From Rhizobium herbae (GTDB taxonomy: Bacteria; Pseudomonadota; Alphaproteobacteria; Rhizobiales; Rhizobiaceae): a stretch of DNA of 64,000 bases. The stretch covers positions 415,377 to 479,376 of the forward strand of contig NZ_JAEUAO010000004.1 in assembly GCF_019511375.1 (NCBI RefSeq). Reading direction: 5' to 3'. Made by a program: the position numbers and the translations under genes. The notes below the pieces were generated by a model. That model was not told the DNA's origin and did no database searches. It was given only the letters and a program-made list of their open reading frames with translations. Shown in pieces: positions 29,351 through 37,950 of the stretch (its first letter is position 1; each line of letters starts with the position of its first letter).

Positions 29351-30211
29351 ATGTTGAAATACAAGATGCTTGCGGCGGTTGCCCTGGTTGCCGTCATGGC
29401 CGCCCAGACGCCGGCGACCGCGCAGGATGCCGCCGATCCTGTCATCGCCAAGGTGGGCGATGCCGAGATCCACAAGTCCGAGCTCGACCTGGCCCTTACC
29501 GGCCTCGATCCGCAGCTCGCCCAGCTGCCGGAAGAGCAGAAGCGCGCTGCAGCCCTTTCGGGCCTGATCGACGTCAAGCTGCTTGCCAAGGATGCTTCCA
29601 AGGAAGGACTGCAGGATGATGCGGCCTTCAAGCAGCGCATCGCCTATCTGACCGAACGCGAGCTGCACAATGCCTTCTTCAAGAAGCACGTCGTGGACGC
29701 CGTGAAGCCGGAAGAAGTCAAGGCGCGCTACGACGCTGAAGTCGCCAAGATTACGCCACAGGAGGAGGTCAAGGCGCGCCATATCCTGGTGAAGACCGAG
29801 GACGAAGCCAAGGCGATCATCAAGGATCTCGACGCTGGCAAGGATTTTGCGACACTCGCCAAGGAAAAGTCGACCGACCCGAACAAGGCAGACGGCGGCG
29901 ATCTCGGCTATTTCACCAAGGACCGCATGGTTCCGGAATTCTCCGAAGCCGCCTTCAAGCTCGAGAAGGGCAAGTACACGCAAGCGCCGGTGAAGACCCA
30001 GTTCGGCTTCCATGTCATCCTGCTCGAAGACAAGCGCAAGCAGGCGCCGCCGCCGCTCGCGCAGGTCGAGCAGCAGGTCAAGCAACTCGTCATGCGCGAC
30101 AAGTACATCGCCCTCCTGACGACCGCCAAGAAGGCGACCGGCGTCGACATCACCGATCCGGCGCTCAAGAAGGCCTATGACGAAGCCAACAAGCCCGAGA
30201 CTGCGAATTAA
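29351..30211 (+). CDS. Periplasmic parvulin-type peptidyl-prolyl cis-trans isomerase
   Basis: 286 residues. Signal peptide MLKYKMLAAVALVAVMAA...ATAQ (cleavage near 25), a SurA-like N-terminal helical region, and a parvulin (Rotamase) domain at about 135-235 with ARHILVKTEDEAKAII, DFATLAKEKSTDPNKADGGDLGYF and FGFHVILLEDKR. Acts on periplasmic or outer-membrane proteins; its position next to secA fits a secretion role. The ATG at 29351 gives a normal signal peptide; the longer open frame upstream does not. The gene is followed by a repeat element and a hairpin terminator. Confidence 0.92.
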   Translation: MLKYKMLAAVALVAVMAAQTPATAQDAADPVIAKVGDAEIHKSELDLALTGLDPQLAQLPEEQKRAAALSGLIDVKLLAKDASKEGLQDDAAFKQRIAYLTERELHNAFFKKHVVDAVKPEEVKARYDAEVAKITPQEEVKARHILVKTEDEAKAIIKDLDAGKDFATLAKEKSTDPNKADGGDLGYFTKDRMVPEFSEAAFKLEKGKYTQAPVKTQFGFHVILLEDKRKQAPPPLAQVEQQVKQLVMRDKYIALLTTAKKATGVDITDPALKKAYDEANKPETAN

Positions 30212-30218
30212 TCAGGCG

Positions 30219-30345
30219 CCCCTCATCCGGCCCTCCTTTTTGAGAGGAAGGGCGACCACCTTCTCCCCGCTTGCGGGGAGAAGGGACAAGCGGCAAATTC
30301 GGTCTTGCCACTCCCCGCTTGCGGGAGAGCGTCAGGGTGAGGGGC
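30219..30345. repeat. Palindromic intergenic repeat, family A, copy 1
   Basis: 127 bp bounded by CCCCTCA and TGAGGGGC. It holds the internal stem CTTCTCCCCGCTT/GCGGGGAGAAG and a second CTCCCCGCTTGCGGGAG. The same design occurs at five other positions in this window (37342, 38170, 42783, 51673, 55679). Confidence 0.85.
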
Positions 30346-30373
30346 CCTTGTCCTGGAAATCAATTTCTCCTTT

Positions 30374-30393
30374 CCCGGCTTGCCGGGCTTTTT
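30374..30393 (+). terminator. Small hairpin terminator before argJ
   Basis: CCCGG-CTTG-CCGGG stem followed by CTTTTT (T-tract 30389-30393) 16 bp before the argJ start. It would end the parvulin transcript, or act as an attenuator-like stop upstream of argJ. Confidence 0.6.
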
Positions 30394-30409
30394 GCTAAAA
30401 GGCAGATCC

Positions 30410-31651
30410 ATGTCCGGTTCCGTTTCTCCGCTTGCCCCGAAATCATTCGCCGACATGCCGCCTCTGCGCGGTGTCCGCATGGCGACCGCCGCCGCTGGCA
30501 TCAAGTACAAGAACCGCAACGATGTGCTGCTGATGGTCTTCGATGAGCCGGCCGCCGTCGCCGGCGTTTTCACCCGGTCGCGCTGCCCCTCGGCCCCGGT
30601 CGATTTCTGCCGCCAGAACCTGCGGGGCGGCGTTGCCCGCGCCGTGGTCGTCAATTCCGGCAATGCGAACGCCTTTACCGGCAAGAAGGGCAAGGCGGCG
30701 ACCGAGCTCACGGCGCAATCTGCGGCGCAAGCCGTCGGTTGCTCAACCGGCGAAGTCTTTCTTGCCTCGACCGGCGTGATCGGCGAGCCGCTCGACGCGG
30801 CGAAGTTCGCTGGCGTTCTCGGCGACATGACGGTTCAGGCGACCGACGATTTCTGGTTCGAGGCCGCCAAGGCGATCATGACCACCGACACCTATCCCAA
30901 GGTTTCGACCCGCAGCACCGACATCGGCGGCGTTAGGGTCACCATCAACGGCATCGCCAAGGGCGCCGGCATGATCGCGCCGGACATGGCGACCATGCTC
31001 TCCTTCGTCGTCACCGACGCCGATATCGCGCCCGAAGCCTTGCAGGTGTTGCTGTCCGAGGGAACCGGCCCGACCTTCAATTCCATTACTGTCGACAGCG
31101 ACACCTCGACGTCCGACACGCTGATGCTGTTTGCCACCGGTGCGGCCGCCAGGGATGGCCAGAAGAAGGTGTCGGATGCTGCCGATCCGGCCCTTCAGGG
31201 CTTCCGTGACGCGTTGAACGACCTGCTGCGCGACCTTGCCCTGCAGGTGGTGCGTGATGGCGAAGGCGCCCGCAAGATGGTCGCGGTCACGGTCGCGGGC
31301 GCCGAAAGCGATCAGGCCGCCAAGCGCATCGCCCTGTCGATCGCCAACTCGCCGCTCGTCAAAACGGCCGTTGCCGGCGAAGACGCCAATTGGGGCCGCG
31401 TCGTCATGGCCGTCGGCAAGTCCGGCGAAATGGCGGATCGCGACCGGCTGGCGATCTGGTTCGGCGATGTTCGCGTTGCCGTCGAGGGCGAACGTGATCC
31501 GTCCTATTCCGAAGCCGCGGCAACGGCGGTGATGAAGGAGCAGGATATCGCCATCCGCGTCGAGATCGGTCTCGGCTCCGGCAAGGCGACGGTCTATACC
31601 TGTGATCTGACCAAGGAGTATGTCGAGATCAACGGCGATTATCGGAGCTGA
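30410..31651 (+). CDS. argJ: Bifunctional glutamate N-acetyltransferase / amino-acid acetyltransferase
   Basis: 413 residues, the usual length. Recycles the acetyl group of N-acetylornithine onto glutamate in the cyclic arginine pathway, and may also make N-acetylglutamate from acetyl-CoA. ArgJ self-cleaves at its active threonine; here T195 in [13 protein letters not shown] is that nucleophile, and the motif [11 protein letters not shown] (about 81-91) is intact. The ATG gives [13 protein letters not shown], the rhizobial N-terminus; a TTG ten codons upstream lies in a hairpin terminator and is rejected. The gene is followed immediately by a large nested palindrome. Confidence 0.96.
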   Translation: MSGSVSPLAPKSFADMPPLRGVRMATAAAGIKYKNRNDVLLMVFDEPAAVAGVFTRSRCPSAPVDFCRQNLRGGVARAVVVNSGNANAFTGKKGKAATELTAQSAAQAVGCSTGEVFLASTGVIGEPLDAAKFAGVLGDMTVQATDDFWFEAAKAIMTTDTYPKVSTRSTDIGGVRVTINGIAKGAGMIAPDMATMLSFVVTDADIAPEALQVLLSEGTGPTFNSITVDSDTSTSDTLMLFATGAAARDGQKKVSDAADPALQGFRDALNDLLRDLALQVVRDGEGARKMVAVTVAGAESDQAAKRIALSIANSPLVKTAVAGEDANWGRVVMAVGKSGEMADRDRLAIWFGDVRVAVEGERDPSYSEAAATAVMKEQDIAIRVEIGLGSGKATVYTCDLTKEYVEINGDYRS

Positions 31652-31654
31652 TTT

Positions 31655-31922
31655 AGAGCCTCGTTCGTTCAATGACGCGCATTCTGTTGGCTCAAATCGG
31701 CCGATCCACAAGAAGGATGGCGCGGAGCGATGCCATCACCATCGGTCAAGCCGTCCGACGCAGTGGGCGGCCGATTTCAGCCAACCCGGAGGGCCGGATG
31801 CTTTTTTCTCAGAAAGCGGGCTTTTGTCTTGAGCGTACTTTAAGGTATGCCCTTCGACAAAAGCCCGCTTTCTGAGAAAAAATCCTTCGGCAGAATGCGC
31901 ATCATTGAACGAACGAGGCTCT
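31655..31922. repeat. Nested palindromic element between argJ and the GNAT gene
   Basis: 268 bp. Outer inverted repeats of 32 bp (31655-31686 and 31891-31922) match at 31 of 32 positions. Inner inverted repeats of 27 bp (31802-31828 and 31856-31882) are perfect and enclose a 27-nt loop that itself folds (GCGTAC/GTATGC). The element starts 4 bp after the argJ stop and ends 11 bp before the GNAT ATG. It looks like a non-coding, MITE- or RIME-like insertion. Confidence 0.8.
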
Positions 31923-31933
31923 CAGTGCAGGAC

Positions 31934-32704
31934 ATGAATCCCAAAGCCGACCTGCCGAATGTCCGCCGCCTGGAAGCCGTCGGCTTTCGCGCCTGGCCGG
32001 CGGCATCGGTGCAGTATGACGGCAGCTGGCTGATCCGGCTTACGGCGGGGCATGATTCGAAGCGGTTGAACTCCCTCAATCCGCTTGACCCGTCCGACTA
32101 CCGCGATCTGGAAATCCGCCTTGAGAAAGCCGCCAGGCGCTTTGCCGAATACGGACGGCCGCTGACGGTGCGGCAGACGCCGCTGGCGCCGCCGCAATTG
32201 ATCGCCCACATGGATGCCAACGGCTGGCAGTACTTTTCGGAAACCATCGTGATGATGGCCGATATTCCACCGAACGACACGACGGAAGCGATCGAGCACC
32301 TGCCTCTTCGCGATGTTGGCCGGTTCGTCGACGCCCGCTTGCAGATCTGCGGTGAAAGCAGCCAGGGCAGGGCAGGCCTGGCCGAGGTCATCAACGCCAT
32401 CAAGCCGGAATGCGGCCTGTTTCTGTTCGAATCGCCAGAGCACGGTCCAACCGCCGTGTCGCTTGCGGTTCACGACAACGATCTCGCCGGCATTCTCGCC
32501 GTTGCCGTCGCGCCGGGTGTCCGCCGGCAGGGCATCGGTGCATCTGTCGTCAATGCCTCGCTGCGCTGGGCCCGTTTGCGCGGTGCCCGGACGGCATGGC
32601 TCGCGGTGGACAGCGACAACGAGGCGGCGATTGCGCTTTATCGCAAGTTCGGGTTCAGGGACGTCTATCGCTATTCCTACAGGCGGCAGGGGACCTCGCG
32701 ATGA
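31934..32704 (+). CDS. GNAT family N-acetyltransferase
   Basis: 256 residues. The acetyl-CoA-binding GNAT motif is at the C-terminus: LAGILAVAVAPGVRRQGIG (motif A with RRQGIG) then LAVDSDNEAAIALYRKFGF (motif B). The N-terminal 140 residues form a separate degenerate half. Substrate unknown. Two starts are possible: ATG 31934 and GTG 31925; both lie just outside the nested palindrome, whose CGAGG end may supply the ribosome-binding site. The gene overlaps mutT by 4 bp, and the argJ-GNAT-mutT order is typical of Rhizobiaceae. Confidence 0.88.
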   Translation: MNPKADLPNVRRLEAVGFRAWPAASVQYDGSWLIRLTAGHDSKRLNSLNPLDPSDYRDLEIRLEKAARRFAEYGRPLTVRQTPLAPPQLIAHMDANGWQYFSETIVMMADIPPNDTTEAIEHLPLRDVGRFVDARLQICGESSQGRAGLAEVINAIKPECGLFLFESPEHGPTAVSLAVHDNDLAGILAVAVAPGVRRQGIGASVVNASLRWARLRGARTAWLAVDSDNEAAIALYRKFGFRDVYRYSYRRQGTSR

Positions 32705-33114
32705 GCCCTCCGGAGCGGAACATTCTGTTGGTGGCGGCCTGCGCACTGGTCGACGGTGATGGCCGCATCCTGCTAGCCCAGCGCCCTGAGGGCAAGTCGC
32801 TCGCCGGTCTCTGGGAGTTTCCGGGGGGCAAGGTGGAGCCGGGCGAAACGCCGGAAGAGACACTTATTCGCGAGCTGGACGAGGAATTGGGCATCCGCAC
32901 CAAGGTTGCTTGTCTCGCACCGCTGACTTTCGCCAGCCACACTTATGACAGCTTCCATCTGCTGATGCCGCTCTATGTCTGCCGGCGCTACGAGGGCGTT
33001 GCCCACGGGCGGGAAGGACAGGCCGTAAAGTGGGTTCGACCGAAAGCCTTGCGGGACTATCCGATGCCGCCGGCGGACGAGCCACTTATCCCCTACTTGA
33101 TGGACTTGCTCTGA
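32701..33114 (+). CDS. mutT: MutT-like 8-oxo-dGTP diphosphatase (Nudix)
   Basis: 137 residues. A complete Nudix box GX5EX7REUXEEXGU at 43-65 (GKVEPGE...RELDEELGI). The length and the EFPGGKVE surroundings match MutT, which hydrolyses 8-oxo-dGTP to prevent transversions. Its start ATGA overlaps the stop of the upstream GNAT gene. Confidence 0.92.
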   Translation: MSPPERNILLVAACALVDGDGRILLAQRPEGKSLAGLWEFPGGKVEPGETPEETLIRELDEELGIRTKVACLAPLTFASHTYDSFHLLMPLYVCRRYEGVAHGREGQAVKWVRPKALRDYPMPPADEPLIPYLMDLL

Positions 33115-33310
33115 TCAAATCCCGGAAATTTCGATTTCATTAATCGAACATTTATCACCCTCACGCAAAATCGCCTTCAGTGAAGTGCCGGTGTCTACGG
33201 TTACGGGATGATCCCCGCGATTGGCACCGGTCGTATATCGGCGCGGACATGGTCTGGAGCGGTGAGAATGTACCGTCTTCAGGTTAGCGCAGGCATTCGA
33301 GAGGCAGACG

Positions 33311-33631
33311 ATGGTTGACGACGATTTTTGGAGAACGGTTCAGGACAAGGATCTGGTGACGAGCCAGAGCCGTCGGACTGGCGTGCTCAACCTGTCGCTG
33401 CTGTTCGGAACGGCCGTCATTGCGTTGACCCTGATCTTGACACCGATGCTGGCGTCGAAGTCGGACAAGAAGGTGCTCGCGGATGCACCGATCGACTACG
33501 ACAATATCTCGACCGGCTCCATTCCGAGCAGCCCGAACGCCAAGCGCTACACGGTGCGCCGGAGCGTGCTGCAGGAAATGCCGGGCGCCGTCTGCATCAT
33601 CGACGGTGATGGAACCAAAAGCGGCTGCTGA
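33311..33631 (+). CDS. Small membrane protein of unknown function
   Basis: 106 residues. A 25-residue soluble N-terminus, one membrane helix at about 26-47 (LNLSLLFGTAVIALTLILTPML), and a 55-residue tail with acidic DAPIDYDNISTGSIPSS, ending in two cysteine-containing motifs (AVCIID and KSGC). It is probably a single-pass inner-membrane protein with the C-terminus in the periplasm. I do not recognise a named family. It precedes the Flp pilin gene, separated by a strong hairpin. Confidence 0.8.
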   Translation: MVDDDFWRTVQDKDLVTSQSRRTGVLNLSLLFGTAVIALTLILTPMLASKSDKKVLADAPIDYDNISTGSIPSSPNAKRYTVRRSVLQEMPGAVCIIDGDGTKSGC

Positions 33632-33642
33632 GGCCTTTGTGC

Positions 33643-33714
33643 CGGGCATGCGCCCGGTCCACGTTCGCTGCCAGCCTGGACCGACGCGGTCCGACAACGA
33701 TGCGCGCATGCCCG
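33643..33714 (+). terminator. Long stem-loop between the membrane protein and pilin genes
   Basis: A perfect 11-bp outer stem (CGGGCATGCGC 33643-33653 with GCGCATGCCCG 33704-33714) with an inner stem (GGTCCA/TGGACC), followed by TCCTTT. It starts 12 bp after the upstream stop codon and may act as a terminator or an RNA-processing element. Confidence 0.6.
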
Positions 33715-33767
33715 TCCTTTCCGGATGACCTCATCCGCGGGACATGCGCCTGACAGGCTGGGAGCAT

Positions 33768-33941
33768 ATGAAGACACTCGCCCATTTCGTGACCGACAAA
33801 TCCGGCGCCACGGTGGTCGAATACGGCCTCCTGGCAAGCCTCATATCGGTTGCAATAATCGTCGGTTTCGGAGGCTTTTCGGATTCCCTGCTGGAGGTGT
33901 TCGACAAGATCAGCACCGCGATCAACGGCGCTGCCTCCTGA
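33768..33941 (+). CDS. Flp/Fap type IVb pilin
   Basis: 57 residues. The class III prepilin signature is clear: FVTDKSGATVVEYGLLASLI with cleavage after the glycine, the E and Y at +4/+5 and a hydrophobic helix (SVAIIVGFGG) that packs into the fibre. Flp pilins are secreted and assembled by Tad systems. No tad/cpa genes lie in the window, so it is an orphan. ATG 33768 has GGGAG seven bases upstream. It converges with the methyltransferase gene, only 6 bp apart. Confidence 0.9.
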   Translation: MKTLAHFVTDKSGATVVEYGLLASLISVAIIVGFGGFSDSLLEVFDKISTAINGAAS

Positions 33942-33947
33942 CGTGTC

Positions 33948-34835
33948 TCACTGATCTTTCAGCGGCTGTTCGCGTGTGCCAAGGGCATCCGACAGCCTTC
34001 GTTTTGCCGAGCCCGGCCTCAGCGGCTTCTGCTGGCTTTCATGCGGCGCCCAGCCGGAAATGTAGATGATCGACAAGGTGGCCCGAATGCGGCCGTCCGG
34101 ATCCGAGAAACGATCCGCGTAGATTTCCGCGGCCCTGAGGAAAAATTGACGGGTGAGGGGCTTGCGGCTGCGTGCGGCGAGCGGATTGGTCATGCCCATC
34201 GCCCGGAGGTCCTTCAGCAGCGCAAACAGGCTATCGTAGCGCACGGTGTAGGTTTCCGTGTCGGCGACCGGCAGCGCAAAGCCCGCCCGCTGCAGCAGCG
34301 CGCCGATATCGCGGACATCGGCAAAGGGAATGACGCGGGGGCTGGCGCCGCCGGTCATCTCGCTCTCTGCCGCAAGCAGGACCTCGCGCAATTCCTGCAG
34401 CGTGCCGCTGCCGGGGATGGCTGCAAGGAACAGGCCGTCCGGCTTCAGCGCCCGGCGAATCTGGATGAAGACGCCGGGCGTGTCGTTGGTCAGGTGTAGC
34501 GACAGCGGCGAGACGATGAGATTGGCCGATTCCGGCGCTAGCGGCACCGTCTCGAGCGAGGCGACCGAGACGGTATCATCGGCCCTTGCGAAGACCTCGT
34601 CGATCTCGACGCGCTCGATGTCGGACACCTTGCCGGTCTCGGCGAGGAACGCGGCGGTCAGCCCGGTATAGCCGTGCAGCTCGACGGCCTTGTCGAAATG
34701 GCGCTCGACGACGCTCAGGCGCTCGGCGAGCTCGCGGCCGGCGATCTCCAAGAGGAATTGCGCCTTCGGGTCGCCGTTGCGCAGCGCCCGCTTGCGGCGG
34801 GCTTCGATGAGTGTCTGGTCGAAAACGATATCCAC
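33948..34835 (-). CDS. SAM-dependent methyltransferase-like protein (NDUFAF5/BioC family)
   Basis: 295 residues. Class I methyltransferase fold of the Methyltransf_11 type, recognisable in [26 protein letters not shown], the acidic IDEVFA strand end, and [37 protein letters not shown]. The ordering and length resemble NDUFAF5-type factors, which hydroxylate an arginine of a respiratory complex I subunit in mitochondria, and also BioC. The glycine-rich SAM loop is degenerate (LHGYTG). Divergent from comF, with 89 bp between starts; this pair is conserved in Rhizobiales. Confidence 0.85.
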   Translation of the reverse strand: [295 protein letters not shown]

Positions 34836-34924
34836 GGTGGCTCTCCAATAATCCGATCGCCCAATAATCGGGTCGCCCGAGAATCTGGTCGCAATGAAAC
34901 CCGCCTCATCGTAAAGTCAACCTC

Positions 34925-35701
34925 ATGCGGGGCGAAGAGGCGGAAAATCCGGGATGGCGGCTTGGCAGGGGCTTGCGCGCTCTGATCGCCGCGGCGGTCG
35001 ATGCCGTCTATCCGCCGGTCTGCGCCGGGTGCGGCCGCATGGTTGGCCAGCATCGTGGCGTGTGTCCCGCCTGCTGGGCGACCTTGCGGCTGATTGAGCG
35101 GCCGTATTGCGAGGTTCTCGGCCTACCGTTCTCGCATGATCTCGGTGCCGGCATACTTTCGGCCGATGCCATCGCCAACCCGCCGGTGTTTGACCGTTTG
35201 CGATCGGTCGCCATCCATGACGGCATTGCCCGCTCGCTCGTCCACGGCTTGAAATATCGTGACCGCACCGATCTCGCCATCATGATGGCTGCCTGGATAG
35301 TCCGCGCCAGCGACGGGACCGTCGAGACGTGCGATGCGATCATTCCCGTTCCCCTGCATGCCTATCGGCTTTGGGGGCGCCGGTTCAACCAGTCGGCCGA
35401 GCTTGCCCGCGCCATCGCCCGGCTCTCGGGCAAGCCTCATCTCGCGACCGCCTTGATCCGCACCAAGCGGACGGCGCGGCAAGTCGGGCTTGGCGCTCAG
35501 GCACGCGAGGACAATGTGCGCGGTGCCTTTGCCGTCACAGAGGCGGGCAGGACAGCCGTGTCCGGCAAGCGCGTCGTGCTGGTCGACGATGTCTACACGA
35601 CAGGTGCTACGGTTTCGGCGGCGACGCGGGCGCTGAAGAAGGCGGGAGCCCGGGATGTCACGGTTTTGACCTTTGCAAGAGCCATGTCCGGCCTTATATG
35701 A
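34925..35701 (+). CDS. comF: ComF family phosphoribosyltransferase-like protein
   Basis: 258 residues. A zinc-finger N-terminus (C33-C36 and C47-C50 in VCAGC and CPAC) is followed by a type I phosphoribosyltransferase domain with the PRPP loop VVLVDDVYTTGAT at 217-229 and RTKRTARQVGLGAQAREDNV before it. In naturally competent bacteria ComF helps DNA uptake; in rhizobia its role is unproven. It ends 46 bp before grxC, which may be co-transcribed. Confidence 0.92.
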   Translation: MRGEEAENPGWRLGRGLRALIAAAVDAVYPPVCAGCGRMVGQHRGVCPACWATLRLIERPYCEVLGLPFSHDLGAGILSADAIANPPVFDRLRSVAIHDGIARSLVHGLKYRDRTDLAIMMAAWIVRASDGTVETCDAIIPVPLHAYRLWGRRFNQSAELARAIARLSGKPHLATALIRTKRTARQVGLGAQAREDNVRGAFAVTEAGRTAVSGKRVVLVDDVYTTGATVSAATRALKKAGARDVTVLTFARAMSGLI

Positions 35702-35747
35702 CAGGAAAGGATGCCGGCAGAGGGCCGGTGAAGGAGCAGATCAAATT

Positions 35748-36005
35748 ATGGCTTCGGTAGTGATCTATACGCGTCAATTCTGCGGTTATTGTTCAGCGGC
35801 GAAGAAACTTCTCGAAACCAAGGGGGTCGAATTCGAGGAGCATGATGCCACCTATGCGCCGGAGGTGCGGCAGAAGATGATCGAGCGGTCGAACGGGGGA
35901 ACGACCTTCCCGCAGATCTTCATCAACAACGCCCATATCGGCGGTTGCGACGACCTGCACGCGCTCGACCGTGCCGGCAAGCTCGACGAGATGCTTGCCG
36001 CATAA
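35748..36005 (+). CDS. grxC: Glutaredoxin 3
   Basis: 85 residues with the dithiol active site CGYC at 12-15 and the glutathione-binding TTFPQIFINNAHIGGCDDL. Reduces disulfides and glutathione adducts using GSH. ATG 35748 has AAGGAG well placed; the longer upstream open frame overlaps comF. Stands 11 bp before the amidase gene, forming a grxC-amidase-DUF1178 unit. Confidence 0.95.
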   Translation: MASVVIYTRQFCGYCSAAKKLLETKGVEFEEHDATYAPEVRQKMIERSNGGTTFPQIFINNAHIGGCDDLHALDRAGKLDEMLAA

Positions 36006-36016
36006 GGAGACGTTCG

Positions 36017-36874
36017 ATGACGTTCAAGGCTGCAGCGATCCAGATGTGTTCCGGCGTCGATCCGGCGAGGAACGCCGAGACGATGACCCGGCTCGTCCGG
36101 GACGCGGCCTCGCGCGGCGCGATCTATGTCCAGACGCCGGAAATGACCGGCGCGCTGCAGCGCGACCGCGCCGCGATGAAGGCAGCCTTGCGCGATGAGG
36201 ACGGCGACCTGATCGTCAAGGCGGCCTCGGAGCTCGCGGCCGAACTCGGCATCCATCTGCATGTCGGCTCGACGGCGATCGGACTTTCCGACGGCAAGAT
36301 GGCCAATCGCGGCTTCCTCTTCGGCCCCGACGGGAGCAAGATCACTCACTACGACAAGATCCACATGTTCGACGTCGATCTCGACAATGGCGAGAGCTGG
36401 CGGGAGAGCTCGGCCTATACGCCGGGCGGCACGGCGCGGCTGGTGAACCTGCCGTTTGGCAAGCTCGGCTGCGCGATCTGCTACGACGTGCGCTTTCCCG
36501 AACTCTTCCGGGCGCAGGCTGCGGCCGGGGCCGAAATCATGTCGCTGCCCGCCGCCTTCACCCGCCAGACCGGCGAGGCGCATTGGGAGGTGCTGCTTCG
36601 GGCGAGAGCGATCGAAAACGGCATGTTCGTCATCGCCGCCGCGCAGGCCGGCCGGCATGAGGATGGCCGCGAGACTTACGGTCACTCGATGATCGTCGAC
36701 CCATGGGGCGTCATTCTTGCTTCGGCCGGCGGCAGCGGCGAGGCGGTCGTACTGGCCGAAATCGCTATTGCGGCAGTTGCAGCCGCGCGGGCGAAAATTC
36801 CGAACCTGAAAAACGGCCGGGCGTTTTCGCTGGAGGAAGTGCCGCTCGCTGCTGCGGGAGGTGTGGCGGCTTGA
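36017..36874 (+). CDS. Nitrilase-superfamily carbon-nitrogen hydrolase (Nit1-like)
   Basis: 285 residues with the catalytic triad E42 (TPEMTG), K114 (HYDKIHMFD) and C155 (GCAICYDVRFPELFR). The DVDL-x-ESW-xE-S spacing suits the branch of omega-amidases and deaminated-glutathione amidases. Deaminated-glutathione repair is the likely function because grxC lies next to it; that is inference. ATG has an AAGGAGA ribosome-binding site. It overlaps the next gene by 4 bp (TTGA). Confidence 0.93.
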   Translation: MTFKAAAIQMCSGVDPARNAETMTRLVRDAASRGAIYVQTPEMTGALQRDRAAMKAALRDEDGDLIVKAASELAAELGIHLHVGSTAIGLSDGKMANRGFLFGPDGSKITHYDKIHMFDVDLDNGESWRESSAYTPGGTARLVNLPFGKLGCAICYDVRFPELFRAQAAAGAEIMSLPAAFTRQTGEAHWEVLLRARAIENGMFVIAAAQAGRHEDGRETYGHSMIVDPWGVILASAGGSGEAVVLAEIAIAAVAAARAKIPNLKNGRAFSLEEVPLAAAGGVAA

Positions 36875-37299
36875 TCAAATACACGCTTTCCTGTGACAGC
36901 GGCCATTCCTTCGATGGCTGGTTTTCGTCGAGCGCCGATTTCGACCGGCAGGCGGAGCTTGGGCTGGTTTCCTGCCCGGTCTGCGGCTCCGTGTCCGTTG
37001 CCAAGGAACTGATGACGCCCTCGGTTTCGACCGGCCGCAAGAAGGACGAAGCGAAAGTCCTGATGATGGATCAGGCGCGCAAGGAGGCGGTCGCCAAGAT
37101 CCGCGAACTGGTGACGGCGATTCGCGAGAACGCCGACGACGTCGGCGAAAAGTTTCCCGAGGAAGCGCGCAAGATTCACTATGGCGAAGCCGAGCAGCGC
37201 GGCCTGATCGGCAAGGCGACGGCCGACGAGGCGCGGGCGCTCCTCGACGAGGGCATCGAAATCGCACCGCTGCCGGTGCTGCCGGACGATGTGAACTGA
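36871..37299 (+). CDS. DUF1178 family protein
   Basis: 142 residues. The N-terminus IKYTLSCDSGHSFDGWFSS with a second C-x2-C pair (SCPVCGS) gives a small zinc-ribbon-like fold typical of DUF1178. The rest is helical and charged. The only sensible start is TTG 36871, behind GGGAGG and overlapping the amidase stop. Function unknown. End of the grxC unit. Confidence 0.9.
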   Translation: MIKYTLSCDSGHSFDGWFSSSADFDRQAELGLVSCPVCGSVSVAKELMTPSVSTGRKKDEAKVLMMDQARKEAVAKIRELVTAIRENADDVGEKFPEEARKIHYGEAEQRGLIGKATADEARALLDEGIEIAPLPVLPDDVN

Positions 37300-37341
37300 T
37301 GGCGGGCGACGGTCGTCACCATCTGTGCAGAAGTGGCCTTT

Positions 37342-37477
37342 GCCCCTCACCCTAACCCTCTCCCCGCAGGCGGGGAGAGGGGACGTGCCCGGCTTAACCG
37401 CCGGAGAATGGCGGCGGGCGCGGGGAATTGCCTTCTTCCCGCCCTGGTGGGGAGGCCCGGCAGGGCGAATAAGGGGC
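37342..37477. repeat. Palindromic intergenic repeat, family A, copy 2
   Basis: Runs from GCCCCTCACCCTAACCCTCTC to AAGGGGC, with the stem CTCTCCCCGCAGGCGGGGAGAG (37359-37380 approx.) and CCCGGCAGGGCG near the far end. Same family as 30219-30345. Confidence 0.8.
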
Positions 37478-37614
37478 CACGGCGTCACCCGATCATTGTT
37501 CTTTACTGTGTTCGCCGAGTCAGGAGAACGCTTTATCTCTCTTTGTCACAGTCCCAACTGGTCGGAAGGCGTCGAGCGGCTGGAGCATCTCCATGACAAC
37601 GGCGCAACGGCGCG

Positions 37615-37785
37615 CGCCTTCACTTTCAAAGAACCCTTCGCCGCTGATGGCGGAGCCTACGTTATCGACCCGCAGCGAGTCCGCTCGATTGCCGAGGCAA
37701 CGGCGGCGGGCAGGCCGATCTGCTTGCCCATGTTCAGTCGCTGAAAGTCTAGCACCGGCGCGAGGGGCGGGGATGTTGGGCCTGT
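37615..37785. repeat. Direct repeat, copy 1 of 2 (171 bp)
   Basis: Matches 37951-38122 almost throughout, with a few substitutions and one inserted base (CTGAAAG versus CTGGAAAG). The offset between copies is 336-337 bp. Confidence 0.85.
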
Positions 37786-37931
37786 CGCGAAAGAGCGCTT
37801 GTCGCTATTGCCGCGCTCGCGCCCTGCTGTACTATGAAACAATACCCGATACGGATGAAGGGCCCGTACACACGGTGGAAATCGTGCGCGTGGTGGACGG
37901 CAGGCGGGACCTGACGACGCTTTTCCGGTAG
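37773..37931 (+). CDS. Hypothetical small protein, 52 residues
   Basis: Starts at ATG 37773 (MLGLSRKSACRYC) behind a purine-rich GAGGGGCGGGG, runs to TAG. It has a CRYCRA cysteine pair and a plausible protein-like tail (LYYETIPDTDEGPVHTVEIV). The start lies in the duplicated segment; in the second copy the frame runs into a repeat. I do not recognise it and cannot exclude a chance frame. Confidence 0.3.
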   Translation: MLGLSRKSACRYCRARALLYYETIPDTDEGPVHTVEIVRVVDGRRDLTTLFR

Positions 37932-37950
37932 GACGGGGTCCATATCCCTG

